This document shows, one piece after another, positions 47,627-56,978 of a stretch of DNA of 64,000 bases (its first letter is position 1; each line of letters begins with the position of its first letter). The position numbers and the translations under genes were made by a program. A model generated the notes under the pieces. It made no database searches, was not told the origin of the DNA, and saw only the letters and a list, made by a program, of their open reading frames with translations. Origin of the DNA: Alloactinosynnema sp. L-07 (lineage in GTDB: Bacteria > Actinomycetota > Actinomycetes > Mycobacteriales > Pseudonocardiaceae); assembly GCF_900070365.1 (NCBI RefSeq), contig NZ_LN850107.1, positions 434,001 through 498,000 of the forward strand. Reading direction: 5' to 3'.

Positions 47627-48795
47627 CCGTCCAGCCGCGGCCTCTCGGTGGCGGCACGAACTCCGCGGCGGGCGGCGCGCTGCGCTCACCCACACGCGAC
47701 GCGGTCACCTCGGCGCGACTGGTCGTGGTCAAGGTCGGGTCCTCGTCCCTGACGACAGCCGAGGGTGGGCTCGACCCGGCCCGCCTCGACGCGCTCGTCG
47801 ACGCCGTCGCCGCCCGCCGAGCGGCGGGCAGCCAGGTGGTCCTGGTCTCGTCAGGCGCCATCGCCGCGGGCCTGGCCCCGCTGGGCATCCCGCGCCGCCC
47901 ACGCGACCTGGCCACCCAACAGGCGTCGGCCAGCGTCGGTCAGCTCGTGCTCGGCCACGCCTACGTCGCGTCGTTCGCCCGATACTCGCTGACCGTCGGC
48001 CAGGTCCTGCTCACCGCCGACGACGTCGTCCGCCGATCCCACTACCGCAACGCCCAGCGGACTTTGTCGCGCCTGCTCGCCCTCGGCGTCGTCCCGGTCG
48101 TCAACGAGAACGACACGGTGGCCACCGAAGAGATCCGCTTCGGCGACAACGACCGCCTAGCCGCCCTCGTCGCCCACCTCATCGGCGCCGACGCGCTGGT
48201 CCTATTGTCCGATGTGGACGCCCTCTACGACGGCGACCCCCGCCGCGGCGCCGCCCGTCGCATCGATGAGGTCACCGGCAAGTCCGATATGGACGGTGTC
48301 GACGCGGGCTCGGTCGGTGCCTCCGGCCTCGGAACCGGTGGCATGGCGTCGAAACTCGCCGCCGCCCGCCTCGCCTCAGCCGCGGGCGTGCCTGTACTGC
48401 TGGCGTCGTCGGCCCAGGCGCCCCAGGCCCTGACGTCAGCCACGGTGGGTACGGCGTTCGCCTCAGCGGGCCGCCGCTTGTCCGCCCGCCGCTTCTGGCT
48501 CGCCTACGCCGCCGAGGCAGCGGGCAGACTCACCCTCGACGACGGCGCGGTCGCCGCCGTCGTCGTCCGCCGCCGCTCCCTGCTGGCCGCGGGCATCACC
48601 TCCACAACCGGCGAATTCGACGCAGGCGACGTGGTCGAACTCGCCGATCCCACCGGCAAAGTCGTCGCACGCGGCGTAGTCGGCTTCGACGCCGCCGAAC
48701 TCCCCAGCCTCATCGGCCGCTCCAGCCACCACCTCCCCGATGACCAACGCCGCGAAGTCGTCCACGCTGACGACCTCGTCCCCCTCCACCACTGA
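47623..48795 (+). CDS. proB: Glutamate 5-kinase
   Basis: The protein has 390 residues from GTG 47623, coupled to obgE. It phosphorylates glutamate in the first step of proline synthesis. [32 protein letters not shown] and [12 protein letters not shown] belong to the amino-acid kinase domain. The C-terminal about 110 residues ([27 protein letters not shown]...) form a PUA domain. A N-terminal extension of about 30 residues precedes the kinase. A 49-bp tandem repeat begins 46 bp after the stop. Confidence 0.97.
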   Translation: MTVQPRPLGGGTNSAAGGALRSPTRDAVTSARLVVVKVGSSSLTTAEGGLDPARLDALVDAVAARRAAGSQVVLVSSGAIAAGLAPLGIPRRPRDLATQQASASVGQLVLGHAYVASFARYSLTVGQVLLTADDVVRRSHYRNAQRTLSRLLALGVVPVVNENDTVATEEIRFGDNDRLAALVAHLIGADALVLLSDVDALYDGDPRRGAARRIDEVTGKSDMDGVDAGSVGASGLGTGGMASKLAAARLASAAGVPVLLASSAQAPQALTSATVGTAFASAGRRLSARRFWLAYAAEAAGRLTLDDGAVAAVVVRRRSLLAAGITSTTGEFDAGDVVELADPTGKVVARGVVGFDAAELPSLIGRSSHHLPDDQRREVVHADDLVPLHH

Positions 48796-48841
48796 CCCGC
48801 GCCCGCGTACCTGCGGTCCACCGAGCCGCCCCGCGCACGCC

Positions 48842-49229
48842 GCCGACCGGTGCCTCGCTGCCCGCCCGCCGAGCCGCTCCGCGCGCGCCCGCCGACCGGT
48901 GCCTCGCTGCCCGCCCGCCGAGCCGCTCCGCGCGCGCCCGCCGACCGGTGCCTCGCTGCCCGCCCGCCGAGCCGCTCCGCGCGCGCCCGCCGACCGGTGC
49001 CTCGCTGCCCGCCCGCCGAGCCGCTCCGCGCGCGCCCGCCGACCGGTGCCTCGCTGCCCGCCCGCCGAGCCGCTCCGCGCGCGCCCGCCGACCGGTGCCT
49101 CGCTGCCCGCCCGCCGAGCCGCTCCGCGCGCGCCCGCCGACCGGTGCCTCGCTGCCCGCCCGCCGAGCCGCTCCGCGCGCGCCCGCCGACCGGCGCCTCG
49201 CTGCCCGGCTGGCGAGTCGCCCGCACGTC
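48842..49229. repeat. 49-bp tandem repeat, seven exact copies plus a partial one
   Basis: Units start at 48842, 48891, 48940, 48989, 49038, 49087 and 49136 and appear identical. An eighth starts at 49185, with a T-to-C change and divergence after about 30 bp. Each unit contains GCCGACCGGTGCCTCGCTGC. The unit is not a multiple of three, so the open frames read through it on both strands are artefacts. It lies between proB and the convergent methyltransferase. Confidence 0.95.
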
Positions 49230-49286
49230 CCGCTGATCCGCGCCCGCCGAGCCCGATCCTCTCCCAGCCTGCCGCCTGGGTGTTCG

Positions 49287-50021
49287 CTACGGGCGGGTGC
49301 CCACCGCGAACACAAGCGGCCACGCGACCAGGAAACGATCCCGCCTGCCCCGGTCCGCCAGCTCGGCCAGCCACTCGTCGGCCTCCGCCTGGGTGCACGC
49401 GTCCGCGGCCACCGCGGCGCGGGCCATGTTTCCCAGTGACGTCAGCATCTCCGCGTGGTCGGTCAGGACCTCCGTGTGGATCCGCACCGTCACGTCGTCG
49501 AAGCCCCCGTCGAGCAGCAGCGCCCGGTACCGCCGTCCCGCGCTGGCCGGGTATGTCTCCGCCTCCCGGATGATGCGCTCGGACTGCGGGAGATCGCTGT
49601 CGACCACCGCCATACCGTGGTCGTGGCCCACGAGCACCGCACGGCTGCCTGACGCCAGCACCCGGTGTGCTTCCCGGACGGCCGCCGCCGCGTCGGCCAG
49701 GTAGTGCAGCACCCGGACCGCTCGATACCCCTGCGCGGTGCCGTCCGCCAACGGCAGGGCGTCGGCGGTGGTCTGGTGGAAGTCGTGCCCGGGCAACCGT
49801 TTCCGGGCGAGTGTCAGCGCGTCCTGGGCCACATCCACCCCGACCACCTGGTATCCGAGTTCAGCCAGTTCCGCCGCGGCGTGTCCGGCGCCGCAGCCGA
49901 CGTCCACGATCGTGGCTCCGGGTGGGGCGTCGAGCAGGGCGTACGACCGCTGCCGAGTCTCGCGCATGCCGGTGCGCGCTTCGAGGCGGTCGTAGTACGC
50001 GGCGAGTTCGGTGATCGTCAC
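49287..50021 (-). CDS. Class I SAM-dependent methyltransferase
   Basis: The protein has 244 residues from GTG 50021. Motif I VDVGCGAGHAAAELAELG, the acidic residue in VVGVDVAQDALTLAR, motif II in TADALPLADG and motif III in LASGSRAVLVGHDHG fit the Methyltransf_11/25 group. The substrate is unknown. It lies 19 bp downstream of recQ on the same strand, so the two may be co-transcribed. Confidence 0.87.
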   Translation of the reverse strand: MTITELAAYYDRLEARTGMRETRQRSYALLDAPPGATIVDVGCGAGHAAAELAELGYQVVGVDVAQDALTLARKRLPGHDFHQTTADALPLADGTAQGYRAVRVLHYLADAAAAVREAHRVLASGSRAVLVGHDHGMAVVDSDLPQSERIIREAETYPASAGRRYRALLLDGGFDDVTVRIHTEVLTDHAEMLTSLGNMARAAVAADACTQAEADEWLAELADRGRRDRFLVAWPLVFAVGTRP

Positions 50022-50040
50022 GGCTCCACCATGGCACCGC

Positions 50041-52131
50041 TCAACTCGTCGTCGCCAGTGCGAAGGGCATCACCCCTTCCGCGCCCGCGTCGCGCAGCAT
50101 CGCCGCCGCGACCGTCATGGTCCAGCCCGTGTCGACCCGATCGTCGATCACCAGGACTGGACCCTCCACTTCGGACACTCGGGCGGCCAGGTCGTCCGGC
50201 ACCCGGACCGAACCCCACAGCTGCGCCAGCCGATGCGCGCTGTTGGCTCGCGGCGCGCGTTCGCCGGTCCGCACCTCGCCAAGGAGCGGAAGGCGTCCGA
50301 TGGCGGCGATGCGGGACCCGAAGCTCGACACCAGTTGCGGCCTGCTGCCCGACGCGATCGTCACGACGCCCACCGGCCGCCGCTCCCAGTCCCAGGCCGA
50401 GAGCACCTTCACACAGGCGTCGAACACGTCGTCCGGGATCGGGGCGTCCGGGGCGGCGAACACCTCGCGCAAGCGGTTGCCCCAGCCGATGTCGGTGAGC
50501 CTGCCCAGGGCTCGGCCGGTCTCCGAGACCTGGCCCGGCTTGATCTTCCCAGAGAGCTTCACCCCTAAGGTGGACATCCCGGTGGGCCATTGCTTCTTCG
50601 GCGGCAAGTCGACTCCCGGCCTGCGCAGCCGCTCCCGGGCCGCCTCGACGCCCGCCCCCGACACCGCGTCGCTCCACCGCTCGCCTGTGCAGTTGTCGCA
50701 CCGGCCACAGGCCGCCGCGTGCGGGTCGTCCAGCTGGCGCAGGAGGAACTCCATCCGGCAGCCCTCGGTCTCTTGGTATGCCTCGATGGCGCGCTGTTCG
50801 GAGTCGCGGGCCGTGGCGATCCGCTCGTAGCGTTCGGCGTCGTACTCCCACGGCTGTCCAGTGGACTCCCACCCGCCGCGCACCCGCCGAACCGCGCCGT
50901 CGACGTCGAGGACCTTGAGCACCATCTCCAGCCTGCCCCTGGCCAGGTCGACCAGCGGTTCGAGCCGCTGGGTCGACAGAGCCTGGCCCGCCGAGTCGAG
51001 CGCCGCCAACACCTCGCGCACGACGCGTTCGGCCGGGAACGCCAGCGAGGCGAAGTACGACCAGATGTCGCGGTCCTCGCGGCCCGGCAGCAGCACCACG
51101 TCGGCCCGGTTGACGCCACGCCCCGCGCGGCCGATCTGCTGATAGTACGAGATCGGCGACTGCGGCGCCCCGACGTGAACGACGAAACCCAGGTCGGGCT
51201 TGTCGAACCCCATGCCCAGCGCTGACGTCGCGACCAGCGCCTTCACTCGATTGTTGAGCAGGTCTTCCTCGGCTTGCAGCCGGTCGGCCTGCTCCGTCTT
51301 GCCGGTGTACGCCGCCACCTCGAACCCGCGGTCGCGCAGGAACGCGGCGAGTTCCTCCGCGGCGGCGACGGTCAAGGTGTAGATGATCCCGGAGCCGGTG
51401 AACCGGTCGAGGTTCTCCGCGATCCACGCCAGCCGGGCCTGGGCTGTCGGCAGCCGCAGCACACCCAACCGCAGGCTCTCCCGGTCGAGGGCGCCGCGCA
51501 GCACCATCGACTCGTCGGACAGCCCGAGTTGCTGTGCCACGTCCCGCACGACGCGGTCGTTGGCCGTCGCCGTCGTCGCGAGCACCGGGACGCCTTCGGG
51601 CAACTCGGCGATGAGCGTGCGCAAACGCCGGTAGTCGGGTCGGAAGTCGTGTCCCCAGTCCGAGATGCAGTGCGCCTCGTCGACCACCAGCAGCCCCGCC
51701 GAGGCGGTGAGCTTCGGGAGCACGGTGTCGCGGAAGTCCGGGTTGTTGAGCCGTTCCGGGCTCACCAGCAGCACATCCACCGTGCCGTCGGCCACGGCCT
51801 CATGGACCTCGTCCCACTCCTGCAGGTTGGCCGAGTTGATCGTCGCCGCGTGCACGCCCGCCCTGGCCGCCGCGTCGACCTGGTTGCGCATCAGCGCCAG
51901 CAGCGGCGAGACGATCACCGTCGGCCCTTCGCCCAGCTCACGCAGCAGCGCGGTCGCGACGAAGTACACCGCCGACTTGCCCCACCCGGTTCTCTGCACG
52001 ACCAGCGCCCGGCCGCGGTCGGCGACCAAGCCGCGGATCGCGGTCCACTGGTCGTCGCGCAGTCTGGCTTCCGGTCCCGCGAGTGCGCGCAGGCGCTCTT
52101 CGGCCGTAGTTCGCAGTGCTTGTTCGTCCAC
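50041..52131 (-). CDS. recQ: RecQ helicase fused to a phosphoribosyltransferase-like domain
   Basis: The protein has 696 residues from GTG 52131. Helicase motifs: QRTGWGKSAVYF (I), VVDEAHCISDWGHD (II), ATTATAND (III) and QQIGRAGRGVNRAD (VI). The zinc domain ends CGRCDNC. In place of HRDC, the last about 190 residues are a second module ending with VLVIDDRVDTGWTMTVAAAML, the PRPP-binding loop of type I phosphoribosyltransferases (about 659-671). Such fusions occur in actinobacteria; the role of the second domain is unknown. A DnaA-box word TTGTCCACA lies at 52172-52180, just upstream. Confidence 0.92.
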   Translation of the reverse strand: MDEQALRTTAEERLRALAGPEARLRDDQWTAIRGLVADRGRALVVQRTGWGKSAVYFVATALLRELGEGPTVIVSPLLALMRNQVDAAARAGVHAATINSANLQEWDEVHEAVADGTVDVLLVSPERLNNPDFRDTVLPKLTASAGLLVVDEAHCISDWGHDFRPDYRRLRTLIAELPEGVPVLATTATANDRVVRDVAQQLGLSDESMVLRGALDRESLRLGVLRLPTAQARLAWIAENLDRFTGSGIIYTLTVAAAEELAAFLRDRGFEVAAYTGKTEQADRLQAEEDLLNNRVKALVATSALGMGFDKPDLGFVVHVGAPQSPISYYQQIGRAGRGVNRADVVLLPGREDRDIWSYFASLAFPAERVVREVLAALDSAGQALSTQRLEPLVDLARGRLEMVLKVLDVDGAVRRVRGGWESTGQPWEYDAERYERIATARDSEQRAIEAYQETEGCRMEFLLRQLDDPHAAACGRCDNCTGERWSDAVSGAGVEAARERLRRPGVDLPPKKQWPTGMSTLGVKLSGKIKPGQVSETGRALGRLTDIGWGNRLREVFAAPDAPIPDDVFDACVKVLSAWDWERRPVGVVTIASGSRPQLVSSFGSRIAAIGRLPLLGEVRTGERAPRANSAHRLAQLWGSVRVPDDLAARVSEVEGPVLVIDDRVDTGWTMTVAAAMLRDAGAEGVMPFALATTS

Positions 52132-52183
52132 ACTGTCTTGCTTACCCCATTGGCCCGTCTGGAGCACAAAGTTGTCCACAGGC

Positions 52184-52918
52184 TCAGCGGGTGAGTTTGG
52201 CCTGCAGGTCGTCGTAGTCGATCGCCGTGGCGGTCGGCGGTAGGCCGTCACGCGCGCGTTCGGCCACCGTGAGCGCGGTGCGCAGCGCGTGTCGGTAGAG
52301 GGCTGATCCCGTGCTCACCCGAGCCACCCCCGCGGGGATGACGGGCTGCCACAGGATGTTCAGCGGAAGGCGAACGGCGTCGACCACCAAGGCGATGTCG
52401 TCGGCGTCGGCGAGCCTGGGCACGAACACCCCGGACGCCCCCGCGTCCCGATACGCGGTCAACCGGCGCACTGTCTCATCAACGCCGCCATTGCCAAGCC
52501 AGTACGTGTCAGTCCGCGCGTTGATGAACAGATCTGGAGCCGCGGCCGCGACCGCCTCGATGATCGACGCGTGTTCGGCGGCCGTGCGGTGTCCGTCCTC
52601 GAGATTGACCCCCGCGACGCCCAGATCGGCCAGTTCCACGGCCAGTGCGGCCACCTCAGCCGGGTTGTCCGAGTACCCGCCCTCAAGGTCGACGGTCAGC
52701 GGGACCGGCAGCCTGCCCGCGAGGGCGCGGACGAGGGCCATGGTCGGCTCCAGCGCGTCGTTCGCGCCATCGGCGACCCCGGCCGCGGCGCTCACCCCGA
52801 GACTGGTCGTGGCGACCGCCGGGAAACCCGCGTCGGCCAGCAGGAGCGCGGAGGCGACGTCCCAGGCGTTGGGGAGCACGAACGGAGTCGGGCCGTGATG
52901 CAGTTCGGCGAAGGTCAT
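52184..52918 (-). CDS. PEP mutase / isocitrate lyase family protein
   Basis: The protein has 244 residues from ATG 52918, coupled by ATGA to the mini-P450 gene. The barrel shows FVLPNAWDVASALLLADAGFPAVATTSLGVSAAAGVADG, VDLEGGYSD, GVNLEDGHR and INARTDTYW, the metal- and substrate-binding motifs of the PEP-mutase-like superfamily. It probably acts on a 2-methylcitrate- or oxaloacetate-like acid, but the exact reaction is unknown. Neighbours are recQ (downstream) and P450. Confidence 0.88.
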   Translation of the reverse strand: MTFAELHHGPTPFVLPNAWDVASALLLADAGFPAVATTSLGVSAAAGVADGANDALEPTMALVRALAGRLPVPLTVDLEGGYSDNPAEVAALAVELADLGVAGVNLEDGHRTAAEHASIIEAVAAAAPDLFINARTDTYWLGNGGVDETVRRLTAYRDAGASGVFVPRLADADDIALVVDAVRLPLNILWQPVIPAGVARVSTGSALYRHALRTALTVAERARDGLPPTATAIDYDDLQAKLTR

Positions 52919-53583
52919 CGGGTCACCATCAGTCGGATCGGCAGGCGGAGATTGGGACGGGCCTCGTAGTGCACTGGACCTGCTAGCCGCACGCCGGTTA
53001 ACGCGTCCAGCACGCCCCGTGTCAGCGCTATCGCCAGTTCGGCCCCAGGGCATGCGTGGCGCCCGGCACCGAACGCCCCCACGTCCGCCAGCGATACCCA
53101 GTTCCCATTGCGCTGTGTCGAGCGGACCGGCAGGTCCAGAACGCCCTTGTCGATGTCGCCCGCGACTATCGATGCGGCGATGAGCGCGGCGGTCGCGTCC
53201 CGCGCTTGGAACAGGACACTGGCGGCCGGGAGCCCGCCGACGAGCGCCGACAGAGCCTGGGCGGGGTCATCGCCGCGCGTCGCGCACAGGTCGTCGGTCA
53301 ACCGGACCGCCAGGTCCAGGTCCGCAACCCCCAAGGCCGCCGCCAGCACAGCGACCGGAACGGCCGTCGCGATAGGCATGACGTCGAACGTCGGGCCGCC
53401 CACCATCGCGGCGGCTCGCTGGGCAGCCGCGGCCCGTAGACCATCGACGGGTGGCAGCACGGCTTCGACCTGGGCGCGGCGACCGGCGTGCTCGGGCCCA
53501 TCGGTGAACCGCGCCATCCGGCCGACCAGGCCCGAGGGACCAGCGACGCTCTCGGTGTCCAGGATCGTCAAGGTGTCTCGCAT
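52915..53583 (-). CDS. Miniature cytochrome P450-like protein
   Basis: The protein has 222 residues, about half of a normal P450. The heme motif FGAGRHACPGAELAIALT (Cys178) and the N-terminal FTDGPEHAGRRAQVEAVL (B-C helix region, as in HxxxR) are clear. A shortened I-helix-like stretch (SVLFQARDATAALIAASIV) is followed almost directly by LPVRSTQRNG, so the K-helix ExxR region is missing. ATG 53583 and the ATGA link to the PEP-mutase gene suggest an intact expressed gene rather than decay. Whether it binds heme productively is unknown. Confidence 0.78.
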   Translation of the reverse strand: MRDTLTILDTESVAGPSGLVGRMARFTDGPEHAGRRAQVEAVLPPVDGLRAAAAQRAAAMVGGPTFDVMPIATAVPVAVLAAALGVADLDLAVRLTDDLCATRGDDPAQALSALVGGLPAASVLFQARDATAALIAASIVAGDIDKGVLDLPVRSTQRNGNWVSLADVGAFGAGRHACPGAELAIALTRGVLDALTGVRLAGPVHYEARPNLRLPIRLMVTR

Positions 53584-53626
53584 ACCCCGACGCTAAGGGT
53601 GAATCCGTTCGGTCGGCGCCGAACAG

Positions 53627-54310
53627 TCAGACCCGGACGATCACCTGATCGAGGTCCTTGCGCACCAAGTCGGGGACCATCGCGTCCGCCGCCGGGTACC
53701 CCACCGGGATGACCGCGAACGCCTTCTCGTTGCGCGGCCTGCCCAACACGTCCGACAAGAACCGCATCGGACTCGGGGTGTGCGTCAACGCGGCGAGCCC
53801 GGCCAGGTGCAGCGCGGTGAGCAGCATGCCGACCGCGATCCCGACCGACTCATCGACGTAGTAGTGCTTGTGGTGCTCTTCGCCGTCCAGATAGAACCGC
53901 TGCTCGAACACCACGATCAAGTAAGGCGCGTCAGTCAGGTGCGGTTTGTGCATATCGGTGCCCAGAGGGCGCAACGCCGACAGCCACTGGTCGCCCAGCC
54001 TGCCCTCGTAGGAGACGCGCTCTTCGTCTTCGGCCGCCTCCCGAATTCGCGCGCGAACCTCGGGATCGGTGACCAGGACGAAGGTCCAAGGCTGCTGATG
54101 AGCGCCGGACGGGGCGGTCGCGGCCACCGCGATCGCGTCGACCACGACCTGTTCGGGGACAGGATCGGAGGAGAACGCCCGCACGGTTCGCCGCTGGTCC
54201 ATCTTCTCCCGCAGCGCGGCGGCGGTGCGAAGTGAATCGTCGGCACTGACCCGCACCGGCCGGTAGGGGACCGGGTGGTACGGCTGATCGTGTATCGGAG
54301 CCCAAGCCAT
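53627..54310 (-). CDS. Nitroreductase-family flavoprotein
   Basis: The protein has 227 residues from ATG 54310. QRRTVRAFSSDPVPEQVV, ATAPSGAHQQPWTFVLV and GLAALTHTPSPMRFLSDVLGRPRNEKAFAVIPVGYPA are FMN-binding segments of the nitroreductase fold (IYD/BluB-like branch). It probably reduces or dehalogenates a small aromatic, or works in flavin chemistry, using NAD(P)H. The gene is single and divergent from nadD across about 250 bp. Confidence 0.9.
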   Translation of the reverse strand: MAWAPIHDQPYHPVPYRPVRVSADDSLRTAAALREKMDQRRTVRAFSSDPVPEQVVVDAIAVAATAPSGAHQQPWTFVLVTDPEVRARIREAAEDEERVSYEGRLGDQWLSALRPLGTDMHKPHLTDAPYLIVVFEQRFYLDGEEHHKHYYVDESVGIAVGMLLTALHLAGLAALTHTPSPMRFLSDVLGRPRNEKAFAVIPVGYPAADAMVPDLVRKDLDQVIVRV

Positions 54311-54561
54311 GGCCCGAGTCTCGCCGACACCCAGTGCTCCAGGTCATACCTGATATCCATCTATTCCGCGTCATGACCCGATCGGCACAGCGTCCCCCCT
54401 CCGCACGGCCGCCGTAGGGGAGCGGGTCGTGCCCGGTTGGGTAACCCCCCCATACCTGCCGGTCCCCGCAGGAGTGTGTGGGCGGTGTCCCCCCATCCCC
54501 CCAGGGAGACGCCGCCCACACATCCACCCCCTACCGGCACCCCCACGTACCCTGATCAGCT

Positions 54562-55152
54562 ATGTCACGTCGTATCGGGATCATGGGCGGCACATTCGAC
54601 CCGGTCCACCACGGACACCTGGTCGCCGCCAGCGAGGTGCAGTCGCGGTTCGCGCTCGACGAAGTGATCTTCGTCCCAACCGGGCAGCCTTGGCAGAAGA
54701 GCGAACGCGAGGTCAGCGCCGCCGAGGACCGCTACCTGATGACGGTCGTGGCCACGGCGTCCAATCCCAGGTTCTCGGTCAGCCGGGTCGACATCGATCG
54801 CCAAGGCGCCACGTTCACCGTCGACACCCTGCGTGACCTGCGCGCGAGGTACCCGCGGGACGAGTTGTTCTTCATCACCGGCGCCGACGCGATGCAGCAG
54901 ATCCTGTCCTGGCGGCAGGCCGACGAGCTGTTCAAACTTGCCCACTTCGTCGGCGTCACCCGACCGGGCTACCACCTCGCGGACACTCACCTGCCAGAAG
55001 GCTCGGTGAGCCTCATCGAGGTGCCCGCGATGGCCATCTCGTCGACCGACTGCCGCGTGCGTGTGGCCGCGGGCGAGCCGGTCTGGTACCTCGTTCCCGA
55101 CGGTGTCGTGCAGTACATCTCGAAACGCAGGCTCTATGTGGCGGAAGGCTGA
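54562..55152 (+). CDS. nadD: Nicotinate-nucleotide adenylyltransferase
   Basis: The protein has 196 residues from ATG 54562. It makes deamido-NAD from nicotinate mononucleotide and [14 protein letters not shown] (9-19) and the later ISSTDCR (SSTxxR) are the nucleotidyltransferase motifs. No Shine-Dalgarno; TACCCT at 54548-54553 places the transcription start on the ATG, so it is likely leaderless. It leads a cluster conserved with mycobacteria (nadD-rsfS-gpgP-octT-degV). Confidence 0.96.
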   Translation: MSRRIGIMGGTFDPVHHGHLVAASEVQSRFALDEVIFVPTGQPWQKSEREVSAAEDRYLMTVVATASNPRFSVSRVDIDRQGATFTVDTLRDLRARYPRDELFFITGADAMQQILSWRQADELFKLAHFVGVTRPGYHLADTHLPEGSVSLIEVPAMAISSTDCRVRVAAGEPVWYLVPDGVVQYISKRRLYVAEG

Positions 55153-55209
55153 CCGGACACCCAGGTACCCTCGACGGGTTGCATTAGGTGTTCGACCCTG
55201 AGGAGAGAC

Positions 55210-55596
55210 GTGGCAGCCACGCCGAGCGCACGCGAATTGGCACTGGTCGCGGCCAGCGCGGCCGCGGACAAGAAGGCCAGTGACGTGATCGTGCTGGACG
55301 TCTCCGCCCAACTGGTGATCACCGACTGCTTCGTGATCGCCTCGGCGGCCAACGAGCGGCAGGTCGGCGCGATCGTGGAGAACGTCGAAGAGAAGATGCG
55401 CGAGGCGGGCACCAAGCCGGTCCGCCGCGAAGGCGCCCGGGAGGGCCGCTGGGTGCTGCTCGACTTCGTCGACGTCGTCGTGCACATCCAGCACACCGAG
55501 GAGCGCGTGTTCTACGGTCTCGAGCGGCTGTGGAAGGACTGCCCCCGGATCGAGTTCGACGCGGCCCCACCGGTCAACGAGGACGTCGTCACGTGA
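55210..55596 (+). CDS. rsfS: Ribosome silencing factor RsfS
   Basis: The protein has 128 residues from GTG 55210 (GAGGAG upstream). It blocks subunit joining under starvation by binding L14. ASDVIVLDVSAQLVITDCFVIASAANERQVGAIVENVEEKMRE and WVLLDFVDVVVHIQHTEERVFYGLERLWKDCP are typical. Its TGA overlaps the next GTG (GTGA). Confidence 0.96.
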   Translation: MAATPSARELALVAASAAADKKASDVIVLDVSAQLVITDCFVIASAANERQVGAIVENVEEKMREAGTKPVRREGAREGRWVLLDFVDVVVHIQHTEERVFYGLERLWKDCPRIEFDAAPPVNEDVVT

Positions 55597-56207
55597 GTCT
55601 GCGGACTCTCGTGCTGTGGCGGCACGGAGAGACCGACTACAACGCGTCAGGCCGGATGCAGGGACACCTCGACTCGTACCTGACCGACGTGGGGTGGAAC
55701 CAGGCGCGGTTCGCCGTCCCCGCGCTGGCCCGGTTCTCCCCGGACTTGATCGTCGCCTCCGACCTGCGTCGCGCGACCGACACCGCGACGGTGTTCAGCG
55801 AGGCAATGGGCGTCCCTCTGCGCATCGATAAGCGTCTGCGTGAGACGAACCTGGGGGCATGGCAGGGCAAGACGAGCGCCGAGGTCGACGAAGGCTGGCC
55901 GGGTATGCGCGCCCAGTGGCAGGTCGACGCGACACTCGCCCCACCCGCGGGGGAGACCCGGGTCGAAGTGGCCGCGCGGGCGGCCGAGGTGGTCGCCGAC
56001 CTCGACACCGGCACCGAGGAGACCGCCGTCCTCTGTGCTCACGGCGGGTTGATCACCGCGCTCACCGGCAGACTGTTAGACCTGCCAGTGACGAACTGGT
56101 CGCAGCTCGGAGGAATCTCCAACTGCCACTGGACGGTGCTGGCACGCCGTCAGTCCAGTGGTCTCAACTGGCGCCTGATCGCCTATAACGCGGGCATCAC
56201 CGGTTAA
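55593..56207 (+). CDS. gpgP: Histidine phosphatase, probable glucosyl-3-phosphoglycerate phosphatase
   Basis: The protein has 204 residues from GTG 55593, coupled to rsfS. LVLWRHGETDYNASGRMQGHLD contains the catalytic His11 (RHG), and CAHGGLITALTGRLL the second His. The position between rsfS and the SGNH gene matches mycobacterial Rv2419c (GpgP), which dephosphorylates glucosyl-3-phosphoglycerate on the way to methylglucose lipopolysaccharides. The specific substrate is inferred from synteny. Confidence 0.85.
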   Translation: MSLRTLVLWRHGETDYNASGRMQGHLDSYLTDVGWNQARFAVPALARFSPDLIVASDLRRATDTATVFSEAMGVPLRIDKRLRETNLGAWQGKTSAEVDEGWPGMRAQWQVDATLAPPAGETRVEVAARAAEVVADLDTGTEETAVLCAHGGLITALTGRLLDLPVTNWSQLGGISNCHWTVLARRQSSGLNWRLIAYNAGITG

Positions 56208-56210
56208 CCC

Positions 56211-56927
56211 ATGCCCACCGTGTTGATGTTCGGCGACTCGCTGTGCTTCCACGGACCGGACGGTCCGCATCCGGCCGACGACCCACGGCTGTGGCCGAAC
56301 ATCGCCGCCGAGGTGGTCGGCGGGCACACCGAATTGTTCGCCGGGTTCGGCTGGACCGCCCGCGACGCCTATTGGTCCCTGACCGGTGACCCTCGGGTGT
56401 GGACGCAGCTGCCGCACGCCGACGTCCTCGTGCTCGGGGTCGGCGGGATGGACACGCTGCCGTCGCCCCTGCCCACCTATCTGCGCCAAGGCATCCGCTA
56501 CCTGCGACCGGACAGTCTCAGGCGGCACGTGCGCAAGGGTTACCTCGCGGCGCAACCCTGGCTGGCCCGGCTCACCCAGGGCAGGCCGGTGGCGCTGCCC
56601 GCGGCGCTGACGGTCAGGTATCTGGACGCGACCGTAGTGGCCATCCGCGCTTTGCGTCCGGACATCCCGGTGATCGCGACCCTGCCCGCTGTGCACCGGT
56701 CGCGCGCCTACGGGCTTGTGCACACCGCGCGCGCGGGGGCGGAACGGGCCATTCGGGACTGGGCCGCGCGGTCCGAGGTCACCCTGCTCGACCTGCGGGA
56801 GGTCGTGGAGCGGCACGTGCTCGACGGGCACGGCAACCCCGACGGGATCCACTGGGGATGGGACGGGCACGACGACGCGGGCAAGGCGTTGGGCGCGCTC
56901 ATCAAGTCGCTGAAAGTCGAGTCCTGA
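56211..56927 (+). CDS. octT: SGNH hydrolase, probable diglucosylglycerate octanoyltransferase
   Basis: The protein has 238 residues from ATG 56211, 3 bp after gpgP. The opening MPTVLMFGDSLCFHGPDGPH gives the catalytic Ser block (GDSL), and GNPDGIHWGWDGH the Asp/His block. Synteny with mycobacterial Rv2418c (OctT) suggests it acylates diglucosylglycerate in methylglucose lipopolysaccharide biosynthesis, together with GpgP. Confidence 0.85.
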   Translation: MPTVLMFGDSLCFHGPDGPHPADDPRLWPNIAAEVVGGHTELFAGFGWTARDAYWSLTGDPRVWTQLPHADVLVLGVGGMDTLPSPLPTYLRQGIRYLRPDSLRRHVRKGYLAAQPWLARLTQGRPVALPAALTVRYLDATVVAIRALRPDIPVIATLPAVHRSRAYGLVHTARAGAERAIRDWAARSEVTLLDLREVVERHVLDGHGNPDGIHWGWDGHDDAGKALGALIKSLKVES

Positions 56928-56978
56928 CTCCGGCGTGGTCGTAGGTTCGCGGCGTTCGTCCGGATAGGCTCCGGTGTC

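Noticed and set aside
48463..49573. Repetitive open frames on both strands over the 49-bp array
   Set aside because: The unit length of 49 shifts the frame at each copy; the protein repeats are an artefact of lacking stops in GC-rich DNA.
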